Shown in pieces: positions 16,815 to 25,069 of a stretch of 37,699 nucleotides of DNA. The stretch is from an uncultured Bacilli bacterium. GTDB lineage: Bacteria > Bacillota_I > Bacilli_A > RF39 > UBA660. A model generated the notes under the pieces. That model saw nothing but the letters and a program-made list of their open reading frames with translations. It was not told the DNA's origin and did no database searches. The stretch covers positions 1 to 37,699 of the forward strand of contig CASRZA010000003.1 of assembly GCA_949439935.1 (NCBI GenBank). The letters run 5' to 3'. The stretch's first letter is position 1. Each line of letters begins with the position of its first letter. A program made the position numbers and the translations under genes.

Positions 16815-17414
16815 AACGACAAACCAGAACTCTTAGCTTTATGGTTAGAGAAATGCTACAAAAAAACTTTAAAACAAACTATCGGAAAGTATGCAAAAGA
16901 GAATATAGATATATTGATAGGCAAGATAAGAAATTATGCTTCAAAAAGTAAGTTTGCAGAAAAAGATCTAGTGCGAGACTTTAACGAAGCGGGAATATAT
17001 TTAGTGATAGAAGAAGACATTCCGGGAAGTAAGATAAGAGGAGCTTTTAAAGTTCACAAAGATAAACCGACGATATATTTGACGAAGAAACATAGACGCA
17101 TCGCGGATATTTACTTCGCCTTATTACACGAACTCGTCCACTGTAAAAGCGATTTTAACAGAGCAAAAGCATCTAGTTTTATGTCGTTTGAAAACGAAAA
17201 AAATGATCTCGATACAAAAGCAGATCAAAAAGCTTTTGAATGGATGGTAGATGACGATTATTATTCTAGTGTCGTCTTAAAACCTGGATACAATGTATAT
17301 GCTGAAACTGAGTATCCTAAGAGTTTTGTCGTTTACAGGCTAGCAAATGACGGTAAGATAAAGTACAAAAGTGACGAATATCAATTGTTTAACACGACGA
17401 TAGAAAAAAATTAA
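16815..17414 (+). pseudogene. ImmA/IrrE-type metallopeptidase domain, in the same frame as the upstream HTH ORF and separated from it by one TAA
   Basis: In-frame reading NDKPELLALWLEKCYKKT...IYFALLHELVHCKSDFN (HExxH)...ENEKNDLDTKADQKAFEWM. The ORF track opens it only at TTG 16914. Confidence 0.65.
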
Positions 17415-17633
17415 AAAGTCTAATAGGAACTCTATAAGCTTTTTTTATTTTAGATAGGATCGTTTTTTTCTTCGATCGAATACTTTAGACTGTAAAGAAA
17501 TAGCGATGTGCTTGCGTTTACAACCATTTCAGTATATACTTTTAATATAGGATGAACTCATAAAATAAGTATCATCAAATGTATTAAATCAGATGATGAA
17601 AGACAAAATAATACAAGATGAAAGGAACTTAAC

Positions 17634-19241
17634 ATGGATAATAAAAACAAGAAAACACTATTGGCAATATTAATTTCGATCATAGTAATATCACTAGCCA
17701 TATCGACAGCATATCTGATGACAGACATACTACCTAGTTTAAATGATCCCTTAAATATAGGAGCAAATACAGATAATCTAACTTTAATATATGCAGACTG
17801 TGCAGATGATAATCCATTTCATTGTGAAAACATCAACAAAGATTTATCTCTAGGAGAAAGTGTAGAGAAGACATTTCAAATAAAGAACGAATCTAATAGG
17901 GAACTAAGCTATACTCTTTATTTCAAGCACTTACAAAATACTTTTAAAAACGATGAGTTGGTTTACAAAATAGAAAACATCGACACAGGAGAAGTTCTCA
18001 TAGATACGACACCAGTTCCATATAGAGAAGTTAAAACTGCGAATGTAACGATAAAAAATAGCATAGAGATAGAAGGTAATACTACTCAAAACTATAAAAT
18101 GACAGTAATTTTCTTGAATAAAGGTTACAACCAAAACGAGAATTTAAATGCAAAGTACTCCATAAAACTGTCTATAGTACCAAGCGACACAGTACTATCT
18201 GAATCCATTTCGAATGAACTGATGGCAACACAGTTCAGATATGATTCTGAAGCTGGTGAAAATGTATTTAAAGAGGGTATATGGCAACATAATAAAGAGA
18301 TAAAAAAAATAATCTTTGAAGATACATTAAATCCAAAAGAAAATGCAAGTTATGTATACGACATATCTAGTGTCCAGAATGAAAGTGTAATGGCCTATCT
18401 AGTACCAGATGCAGAAGATAATACAAAATATATCACATATATCCAATCGGATGGAGAAGTTATAGCAAATAGGGATAGTTCAGGTTTATTTTCTGGCTTC
18501 ACGAATTTAGAGAACATAGACAATTTAACAAACTTAAATACAACTAATGTGCTCCTCATGTCTGAAATGTTTTCTGGCTGTAGCTCTTTAAAAACGCTTG
18601 ATTTAAGTCGTCTTGATACAAGCAAAGTTATTGATATGTCTGGGATGTTTGCTGAGTGCAGAAGTTTAACAACGTTGAATCTAGGTAACTTCGACACAAG
18701 CAAATTAATAAACATAGAAAGTATGTTTGCTAATTGTCGAAATTTAATATCATTAAATATAGATAATTTAAATACTAGCAAAGTAACGAATATGAGGAAT
18801 ATTTTTAGTGGCTGTCAAAGCTTGGCAACATTAGACCTAAGTAATTTTAACACAAATAACGTCACTGATATGTCAGGAATGTTTAGTTATTGTAATAGCT
18901 TAATGATATTGAATTTAAAGAACTTTGATACTAGCAAGGTTACAGATATGTCTGGAATGTTTTATGACTGTAGTAGTTTAACAAAATTAAATATAGACAA
19001 CTTCGATACAAGTCAAGTTATAAGTATGAACAATATGTTTGAAGGATGCCGCAATCTAACAACGACGATCACTATAAGAGGAACAAAGTGTACCAATTAT
19101 AGTAAAATGTTTGAAAATGGACCTGGTGTACCTCCTGCAACTATAACTGTAAATTACACGGAAGAAGCCTCTAGCTTAGTAGATAACATGATAGCTACTA
19201 ACACTCAAGGTTATGTAAAAAAAGGTATCAAAGTTTCATAA
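17634..19241 (+). CDS. Membrane-anchored BspA-like/DUF285 repeat surface protein
   Basis: N-terminal TM LLAILISIIVISLAISTAYLM; about seven repeats of the type MFxxCxSLxxLDLSNFDTSKVTDMSG; AAAGGA SD. Confidence 0.85.
   Translation: MDNKNKKTLLAILISIIVISLAISTAYLMTDILPSLNDPLNIGANTDNLTLIYADCADDNPFHCENINKDLSLGESVEKTFQIKNESNRELSYTLYFKHLQNTFKNDELVYKIENIDTGEVLIDTTPVPYREVKTANVTIKNSIEIEGNTTQNYKMTVIFLNKGYNQNENLNAKYSIKLSIVPSDTVLSESISNELMATQFRYDSEAGENVFKEGIWQHNKEIKKIIFEDTLNPKENASYVYDISSVQNESVMAYLVPDAEDNTKYITYIQSDGEVIANRDSSGLFSGFTNLENIDNLTNLNTTNVLLMSEMFSGCSSLKTLDLSRLDTSKVIDMSGMFAECRSLTTLNLGNFDTSKLINIESMFANCRNLISLNIDNLNTSKVTNMRNIFSGCQSLATLDLSNFNTNNVTDMSGMFSYCNSLMILNLKNFDTSKVTDMSGMFYDCSSLTKLNIDNFDTSQVISMNNMFEGCRNLTTTITIRGTKCTNYSKMFENGPGVPPATITVNYTEEASSLVDNMIATNTQGYVKKGIKVS
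18567..19112 (+). repeat. Seven 26-codon (78-nt) DUF285-type coding repeats
   Basis: Repeated MF-x2-C-x-SL-x-TL-(D/N)-L...(D/N)-T-S-K-V-T-(D/N)-M units in frame; Cys at position 5 of each. Confidence 0.8.
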
Positions 19242-19261
19242 ATCGCCAAGGCGATTTTTTA
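19240..19261 (+). terminator. Intrinsic terminator
   Basis: AAATCGCC-AA-GGCGATTTTTT. Confidence 0.75.
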
Positions 19262-19313
19262 TATCTTTTTATAAATACTCATTGTAGGATTTAACTAGAA
19301 AGAAGTGATTCCC

Positions 19314-19685
19314 ATGAAAAAGTCGTCTTATGGAATAATAAATTATAAAGAGTTAATGACAGAAGGATTTGAATACATAGATAAGACTAAGTATTTGAGT
19401 AAGTTAGACAATATAAAAAAACTCTAATTTACTTAAGACCTGGAAGATTCGGAAAGAGTCTATTCACGAGCATGATGTTCTACTATTATGATGTCAATAG
19501 CAAAGATGAGTTCGATACATTGTTTAGTGAAACATATGTCGGAAAGAAAAGTCGAGAACGACGTCAAAAAACTAGTCGAAGATAAGAGACTTGAAGGAAT
19601 AGAACAGCTGGATAGATATAGCCTAGATAAGGAAAATTTAAAGAAATACTTGAGAGATGTCGAATTGCTAGAAAGCTTGGATTAA
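19314..19685 (+). pseudogene. Decayed AAA-ATPase-like (PF09820/DUF1703-type) gene: N-terminal third plus C-terminal tail, frameshifted
   Basis: MKKSSYGIINYKELMTEGFEYIDKTKYLSKLDNIKK then, one frame away, TLIYLRPGRFGKSLFTSMMFYYYDVNSKDEFDTLFSETYVGKK, then in a third segment VENDVKKLVEDKRLEGIEQLDRYSLDKENLKKYL. Confidence 0.7.
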
Positions 19686-19720
19686 TTCCGAGTTTTTAAT
19701 ACAAAAAAAGCGAGACATTC

Positions 19721-22669
19721 TCACTTTTCGATTCCTTCCAATTTGACACTTACGAGTTTAGAGACACCAGACTCTTGCATCGTAATGCCGTATAGAGTAT
19801 TTGCATATTCCATAGTTTTTTTCTTGTGTGTTATCACGATGAATTGAGTTTTATGTTCATACTCCTTCAAATACGTTCCAAACGTGTCGACGTTCGCTTC
19901 GTCTAATGCAGCCTCGACCTCATCTAAAATACAGAAAGGAACCACCTTGACGTTCAAAATCGCAAAGAGTAGGGCGATTGCTGTTAAAGTTTTCTCACCA
20001 CCACTTAGAAGAGTGATGTTCTTAAGTTTCTTGCCTGGAGGTTCTGCTATGATATCGACTCCGGTTTCGAGCAGATTCAAAGGATCAGTTAGTACGAGTT
20101 CTCCGTGTCCACCCTTGAATAGGCGACTGTATACACTCTGAAACTCGACGTTAACCTTGTCGAAAGTATCTTTAAATTCCTGCTCCATAGTCGCATCCAT
20201 CTCGCTGATAATGCCTAAGATATTCTCGATAGACTCCTTTAGATCCTTTCGCTGATCGTCCAAAAATTCATACCTAGTATTTATTCTTTCGAATTCGCTT
20301 ATGGCACCCAGATTTACTTCTCCGAGATCTTTTATGTTCTTCCTTAGAACCTGAACTCTGTTTCTAGTGCCTTCTATATCTTCAGGAACTTCGACTGTAG
20401 CCTTCGCGCGTTCATAAGTGATATTATATTCTTCACTTAGACGCAGAAGTAAATTATCTAATTTAATGTCCATCTTGCCAAGTTTAACTTCGATATCTTT
20501 CAAATCGTTAACTTTGCGATTATATTCAGAGTTCTGTTTCTTGTTGGCAAGTTCTATCTCCGAAAGTTCTGCATTTAAATCAGACTTTCTCTCTTTTAAT
20601 TTATCCAAGGTTGAGACGATTTCATTCTTGATATTCTCTTTTGCATAATATTGTTCTATCGTTTCGTCGAGTTCTTTATCCAACGAACTTGAACGGATAC
20701 CCTCCGTACCTTTGAGCTCATTAGTCTTTGCAGTTATGCTCGAACTCGCAGCTTCGCGATAAGTATTTTTATTCCGTTTAGCTTCATCCAAGGCTACTAT
20801 TTCTTTATCCACTTCGTTGATTCTAGCCATGACGAGCTGTTCTTCTTCGAGAGTAGAATCTAATCTACTATTACAATTGTCTAAGTCCTTAGAAATCCTT
20901 TCGAGATCTGCCGTTAGACTCTTCACATTATTTTTCTCGACCAAAGTATTTTTATTTGCTTTCACCGAACCACCAGTCAAAGATCCACCCGTATGGAGTA
21001 TCTCTCCATCTAAAGACACGACTCTATAAGAATAATTGATCATCTTACCGATTCGATTGAGGGCATCGATGTTTTCTGCAACTACGACATTTCCTAACTG
21101 ATTTAAAATTACAGACTTATACTTTATATCGAAAGATACTAGATCACTAGCGATACCGACGAAGCCAGAATCACCTTTTATTCTCGTCAAAGTAGAATCG
21201 TCTAAATATCTAGGTTTGATGACGTTCAAAGGAAAGAACGTCGCACGACCTTGTTTATTATCTTTGAGGTAACTTATGGCTTTTTTGGCTGCCTGCTCGT
21301 CGTCACAAACTACGACGTTTTGCATAGCACCTAAGACGATATCTATCGCTGTCACATACTTTTCATCTATCTCTAAAAGACTTCCTAAAGTACCATGTAA
21401 CCCAGTTAAACGAGGATTAGTCAATACAGATTTAACAGAGAAGGGGAGTAGACTGTCATTCTCTAAGTTGGCGTTCATTATATCTATCTTATTCTTAGTT
21501 TCGCCCAATACTCGCGTCTTGAGTGCTATCTCGCTCATGAGACTTCCCTTTGTCGCTTCTAGCTTCCTCATGTCGATGTCCAGAGTAGACTTTCTCTCTC
21601 GTGCCTTTTGAATCCGATCATCCAAATCTTTGATCTCTCCATCGAGGGAAGCTAAATTAGACTCCAAAGACTTGATCTCTTCCTTCAAATTTAAGATGTT
21701 ACTCTCTAATTTCACGTCGTCGACTTCATATTTCTTTCTCTCGATCATCAGTTGCTTATTAGCTTCTAATGCCGATAACTCTTCAGTAACTTTAAGCAGA
21801 TTTTGACTCTCTCTATTTATATCAGCTTCTAACTTCAATAATTCGAGTTTCATTTTTTCCTGACTCGCGTCATCCTTAGAATTTGATGCTTCTATCGAAG
21901 ATATCGACGACCTAAGTTCCTCTGCGTTACTCTTCAAACCTTCATATTCTCCGTTTATGTTAGTTATATCGTTGATGAGCAAAGCGATTTCGATACTTTC
22001 CAATTCTTCTTTAAACGATTCATATTTTTTTGCCTTTTCACTCTGTTCGCGAAGGGGTTCTAAATTCACAGAGAGTTCTCCGATGACTAGATCGACTTTC
22101 GATAGATTGTCATTCGTCTTATCTAGACGTTTCAAACTCTCGACTTTTCTTTTCTTATATTTGAGGACTCCTGCTGCTTCCTCGATTATTGCACGTCGTT
22201 CCTCTGGTTTACTATTGAGGATCTCTCCGATTTTACCCTGCGAAATGATGCTGAAAGCTTCTTTTCCAGCACCCGAATCTAAAAACAGGTCGGTTATATC
22301 TTTCAATCTAACTTTTGAATTGTTCAACAGATATTCATTTTCTCCAGAAGTATAGACGATTCTTTTTATCTCTATCTCTTTAAAATCACTGTTCAAATAG
22401 TGATCGCTGTTGTCGAAAGTAAGCGTGACACTCGCGCGAGTCAAAGGTTTTCGCGAAATACTTCCTTGAAATATGACGTCGCTCATCTCCTTAGAACCTC
22501 TGAGCGCTTTCACAGATTGTTCACCTAAAACCCACTTTACAGCATCGACGATGTTGGATTTACCGCTTCCGTTTGGACCGACGATTCCCGTTATACCATC
22601 TTTGATGTCTATCTCAATTTTGTCGGCAAACGATTTAAATCCGCTTGCTTTAATACTTTTAAGTTGCAT
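19721..22669 (-). CDS. smc: Chromosome segregation ATPase SMC
   Basis: Walker A GPNGSGKSNIVDAVKWVLGEQS; hinge GLHGTLGSLLEID...GGSLTGGS; LSGGEKTLTAIALLFA; DEVEAALDEANV. Confidence 0.96.
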   Translation of the reverse strand: MQLKSIKASGFKSFADKIEIDIKDGITGIVGPNGSGKSNIVDAVKWVLGEQSVKALRGSKEMSDVIFQGSISRKPLTRASVTLTFDNSDHYLNSDFKEIEIKRIVYTSGENEYLLNNSKVRLKDITDLFLDSGAGKEAFSIISQGKIGEILNSKPEERRAIIEEAAGVLKYKKRKVESLKRLDKTNDNLSKVDLVIGELSVNLEPLREQSEKAKKYESFKEELESIEIALLINDITNINGEYEGLKSNAEELRSSISSIEASNSKDDASQEKMKLELLKLEADINRESQNLLKVTEELSALEANKQLMIERKKYEVDDVKLESNILNLKEEIKSLESNLASLDGEIKDLDDRIQKARERKSTLDIDMRKLEATKGSLMSEIALKTRVLGETKNKIDIMNANLENDSLLPFSVKSVLTNPRLTGLHGTLGSLLEIDEKYVTAIDIVLGAMQNVVVCDDEQAAKKAISYLKDNKQGRATFFPLNVIKPRYLDDSTLTRIKGDSGFVGIASDLVSFDIKYKSVILNQLGNVVVAENIDALNRIGKMINYSYRVVSLDGEILHTGGSLTGGSVKANKNTLVEKNNVKSLTADLERISKDLDNCNSRLDSTLEEEQLVMARINEVDKEIVALDEAKRNKNTYREAASSSITAKTNELKGTEGIRSSSLDKELDETIEQYYAKENIKNEIVSTLDKLKERKSDLNAELSEIELANKKQNSEYNRKVNDLKDIEVKLGKMDIKLDNLLLRLSEEYNITYERAKATVEVPEDIEGTRNRVQVLRKNIKDLGEVNLGAISEFERINTRYEFLDDQRKDLKESIENILGIISEMDATMEQEFKDTFDKVNVEFQSVYSRLFKGGHGELVLTDPLNLLETGVDIIAEPPGKKLKNITLLSGGEKTLTAIALLFAILNVKVVPFCILDEVEAALDEANVDTFGTYLKEYEHKTQFIVITHKKKTMEYANTLYGITMQESGVSKLVSVKLEGIEK

Positions 22670-22690
22670 GTTCTAATTCCTCTCATCTAA

Positions 22691-23353
22691 TTACTTCTTT
22701 ACAGCCTTATCGTAGGCATCCTTCGCAGCGTTCTGTTCTGCTTCCTTCTTGCTTTTTCCAGATCCACGACCATATACTATGCCGTCGACTACGACATCGA
22801 AAATATAAGTTTTATCGTGGGCAGGCCCATCTTCACTCAGAAGTTTATATTCTAAAGTCTTTTTCGATGTCTGCATCATCTCTTGAAGTAGAGACTTATA
22901 GTCCGAGTAAAAGACGCGATTTTCCTTTATAAAAGGAGTGATAACTTCTAAGACATAGTTCTTAGAGACTTCATACCCACATTCTAAAAAGATGACTCCT
23001 AAAATTGCTTCGAACACATCTGCAACGATCGTCTCGTTCAAATTATGTATCTGACCATTTCCCAATCTGATATAGGGAATAAAACCTACTACTTTGGCAT
23101 ATTCGTAGTTGGCATGTTCACATACATAACGGGCACGCAACTTTGTCATTGCTCCTTCCTTAGAATCAGTATTTAAGTAAAAGTACTCACTCGTGATCAA
23201 CTCCAAAACTGCATCTCCTAAATACTCGAGCCTCTCATACGACTCGCAATTATGTTCATTCGAATAAGAAGTATGCGTAAGTGCTGTCAACAACATCTCT
23301 TCGTTTTTAATTTTGATACCATATTTTTCTAAAAAATTCATGATTGATTTCAC
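22691..23353 (-). CDS. rnc: Ribonuclease III
   Basis: ERLEYLGDAVLELI signature, dsRBD GRGSGKSKKEAEQNAAKDAY; classical rnc-smc order. Confidence 0.95.
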   Translation of the reverse strand: MKSIMNFLEKYGIKIKNEEMLLTALTHTSYSNEHNCESYERLEYLGDAVLELITSEYFYLNTDSKEGAMTKLRARYVCEHANYEYAKVVGFIPYIRLGNGQIHNLNETIVADVFEAILGVIFLECGYEVSKNYVLEVITPFIKENRVFYSDYKSLLQEMMQTSKKTLEYKLLSEDGPAHDKTYIFDVVVDGIVYGRGSGKSKKEAEQNAAKDAYDKAVKK

Positions 23354-23475
23354 ACCTTTCTTTATAATAGTATATTCTCATTATACAACAACAATGGAGA
23401 CTTTTACTAGTTTTATTTTACAAAAAGACGGTTTTATAGTAAAATGTATCTAGTTAGAAGATGGGAATGATTTAA

Positions 23476-24351
23476 TTGAAAAATATATTAAAAAAATTAT
23501 TGTGTCTAAGTTTTGTACTACTTATGATGACCAGTTGTTTTAAAAGAGATGACTTGGAAGGCGTAGATATATTCACGACAGTCTATCCAGTCCAATTCGT
23601 CACAGACTATTTGTATGGATATAATTCTAATGTAAAGTCGATCTATCCAGCTGAAACTGATCTCGGATCATATAAATTGACAGATAAACAGATTGAAGAA
23701 TATTCGAAAGGATCCATATTTGTCTATAATGGACTTTCAGAAGAAAAAGGTATTGCTCGCGACTTGTTAAATAAAAATAAAAATTTAAAAATTATCGACG
23801 TGAGCCAAGGCTTAGATTACAATAGTTCTATCGAAGAACTATGGCTCAACCCGAGCGACTTTCTCATGCTAGCGCACAACATTAAAAACGGATTCGAAGA
23901 ATACATCAATAACAAATATATCATCGAAGAGATAAATAAAAATTACGAGAGTTTAAAGGTTTTGATAAGTTCTTATGATGCTGAATTCCAAATGGTTCCA
24001 GAGAATGCTAAAAATACGACTATTTTGATCGCGAGTGACGCCTTGAGTTTTCTATCAAAATATGGCTTTGATGTGATCAACATAGATGAGTCTCTTGGAG
24101 AAGTGACAAGTACTACAAAAAATAAAGCTAAAAAAGCTATCAAAGATGGGCATGTAAAATATGTTTACATGCTAGACAATCAAGTTGAGACAGAACTCAT
24201 TAAATCTTTCATACAAGAGGGTGCTCAAAAAAATGTCATAAAAAGTATGACTATATTGTCTGAAGATGATGTCAAAAATGGACACAATTATAAAACGATG
24301 ATGCGTGACAACATCGAAGAAATAAAGAGAGAAGTGTACGAAACGAACTAG
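23476..24351 (+). CDS. Lipoprotein related to metal ABC transporter substrate-binding proteins (ZnuA/AdcA-like), TTG start
   Basis: Lipobox LLMMTSC; FTTVYPVQFVTDYLYG; SIFVYNGLSEEKGIARDLL; DVSQGLDYN; SLGEVTS. Confidence 0.7.
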   Translation: MKNILKKLLCLSFVLLMMTSCFKRDDLEGVDIFTTVYPVQFVTDYLYGYNSNVKSIYPAETDLGSYKLTDKQIEEYSKGSIFVYNGLSEEKGIARDLLNKNKNLKIIDVSQGLDYNSSIEELWLNPSDFLMLAHNIKNGFEEYINNKYIIEEINKNYESLKVLISSYDAEFQMVPENAKNTTILIASDALSFLSKYGFDVINIDESLGEVTSTTKNKAKKAIKDGHVKYVYMLDNQVETELIKSFIQEGAQKNVIKSMTILSEDDVKNGHNYKTMMRDNIEEIKREVYETN

Positions 24352-24407
24352 ATTAATAAACAAAAATAATCGCTGTAAACGATGTGCAGATATAGAAAGT
24401 GGGGCCT

Positions 24408-24565
24408 TTTTGCACGAAGAAATCTAATAAAAAAATATTTTTGGCGGTTCTGGTATCAATCATAGTAATATCACTAGCTATATCGACGGCATATTTGATG
24501 ACAGACGTGACACCTAGTTTAAACGATCCTAAGGTTATGTTAAAAAAGGTTTCAAAGTTTCATAG
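24408..24565 (+). pseudogene. Collapsed copy of the 17634-type surface gene: conserved N-terminal membrane anchor joined directly to the conserved 3' end
   Basis: Hand count: 63/71 nt match at the anchor (ATCATAGTAATATCACTAGC...GATCC) and 32/34 nt at 24531-24564 versus 19207-19240 (AAGGTTATGT.AAAAAAGGT.TCAAAGTTTCATA). Confidence 0.8.
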
Positions 24566-24590
24566 AACACTTAGGTTGAGAGAAATATGA

Positions 24591-24941
24591 TCATAATATA
24601 TCGGGTTCGTCGTATCCGATCCACTCTAAATACAAGAGGATTCCACCTCCAACTAGAAACAGAGTCGTCGCAACTACAGTCATGTAGTTTTTTTTATCTC
24701 TGCTTTTAGAAAATTTATTCGATGCGTTTACGAAAAAATAGATGTATACTAAAAAACTTATAGTTAAAAGAATAATGTTTAAATTGTGAAATTCTCTATA
24801 CTTTTTTTGGTCGTGAGTATAGACATAATCTTTTTCTATTTGATTAGATATGATGGCAAAAATGGCGACAAATATATAAGTCGCCCATATGATATCTTCG
24901 CGACCGATTTCGCTCAACTGTTCACTTAAAGGACCTGTCAT
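24591..24941 (-). CDS. Uncharacterised small membrane protein
   Basis: Three hydrophobic segments in 116 aa; coherent ORF without a competing frame. Confidence 0.55.
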   Translation of the reverse strand: MTGPLSEQLSEIGREDIIWATYIFVAIFAIISNQIEKDYVYTHDQKKYREFHNLNIILLTISFLVYIYFFVNASNKFSKSRDKKNYMTVVATTLFLVGGGILLYLEWIGYDEPDIL

Positions 24942-25069
24942 ACTAAAATTATATGAAAAAAAAGTCAGTAAATGTCAAATGTTTGAGAATATCAAAAGAT
25001 ACTCTTTCACTTGCATTTAAGTACTTATAAGTTTATAATTTAACTAATGATAGAGAGGACGAAGATACT

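Noticed and set aside
18567-19112. CRISPR-like or non-coding tandem repeats
   Set aside because: The periodicity is 78 nt, in frame and degenerate at third positions, i.e. protein repeats.
19884-22676. Plus-strand ORFs of 67-132 aa inside smc (19884, 20418, 20817, 21276, 21957, 22473)
   Set aside because: Antisense shadows of the smc coding frame with low-complexity Ser/Leu/Phe composition and no SD or domain.
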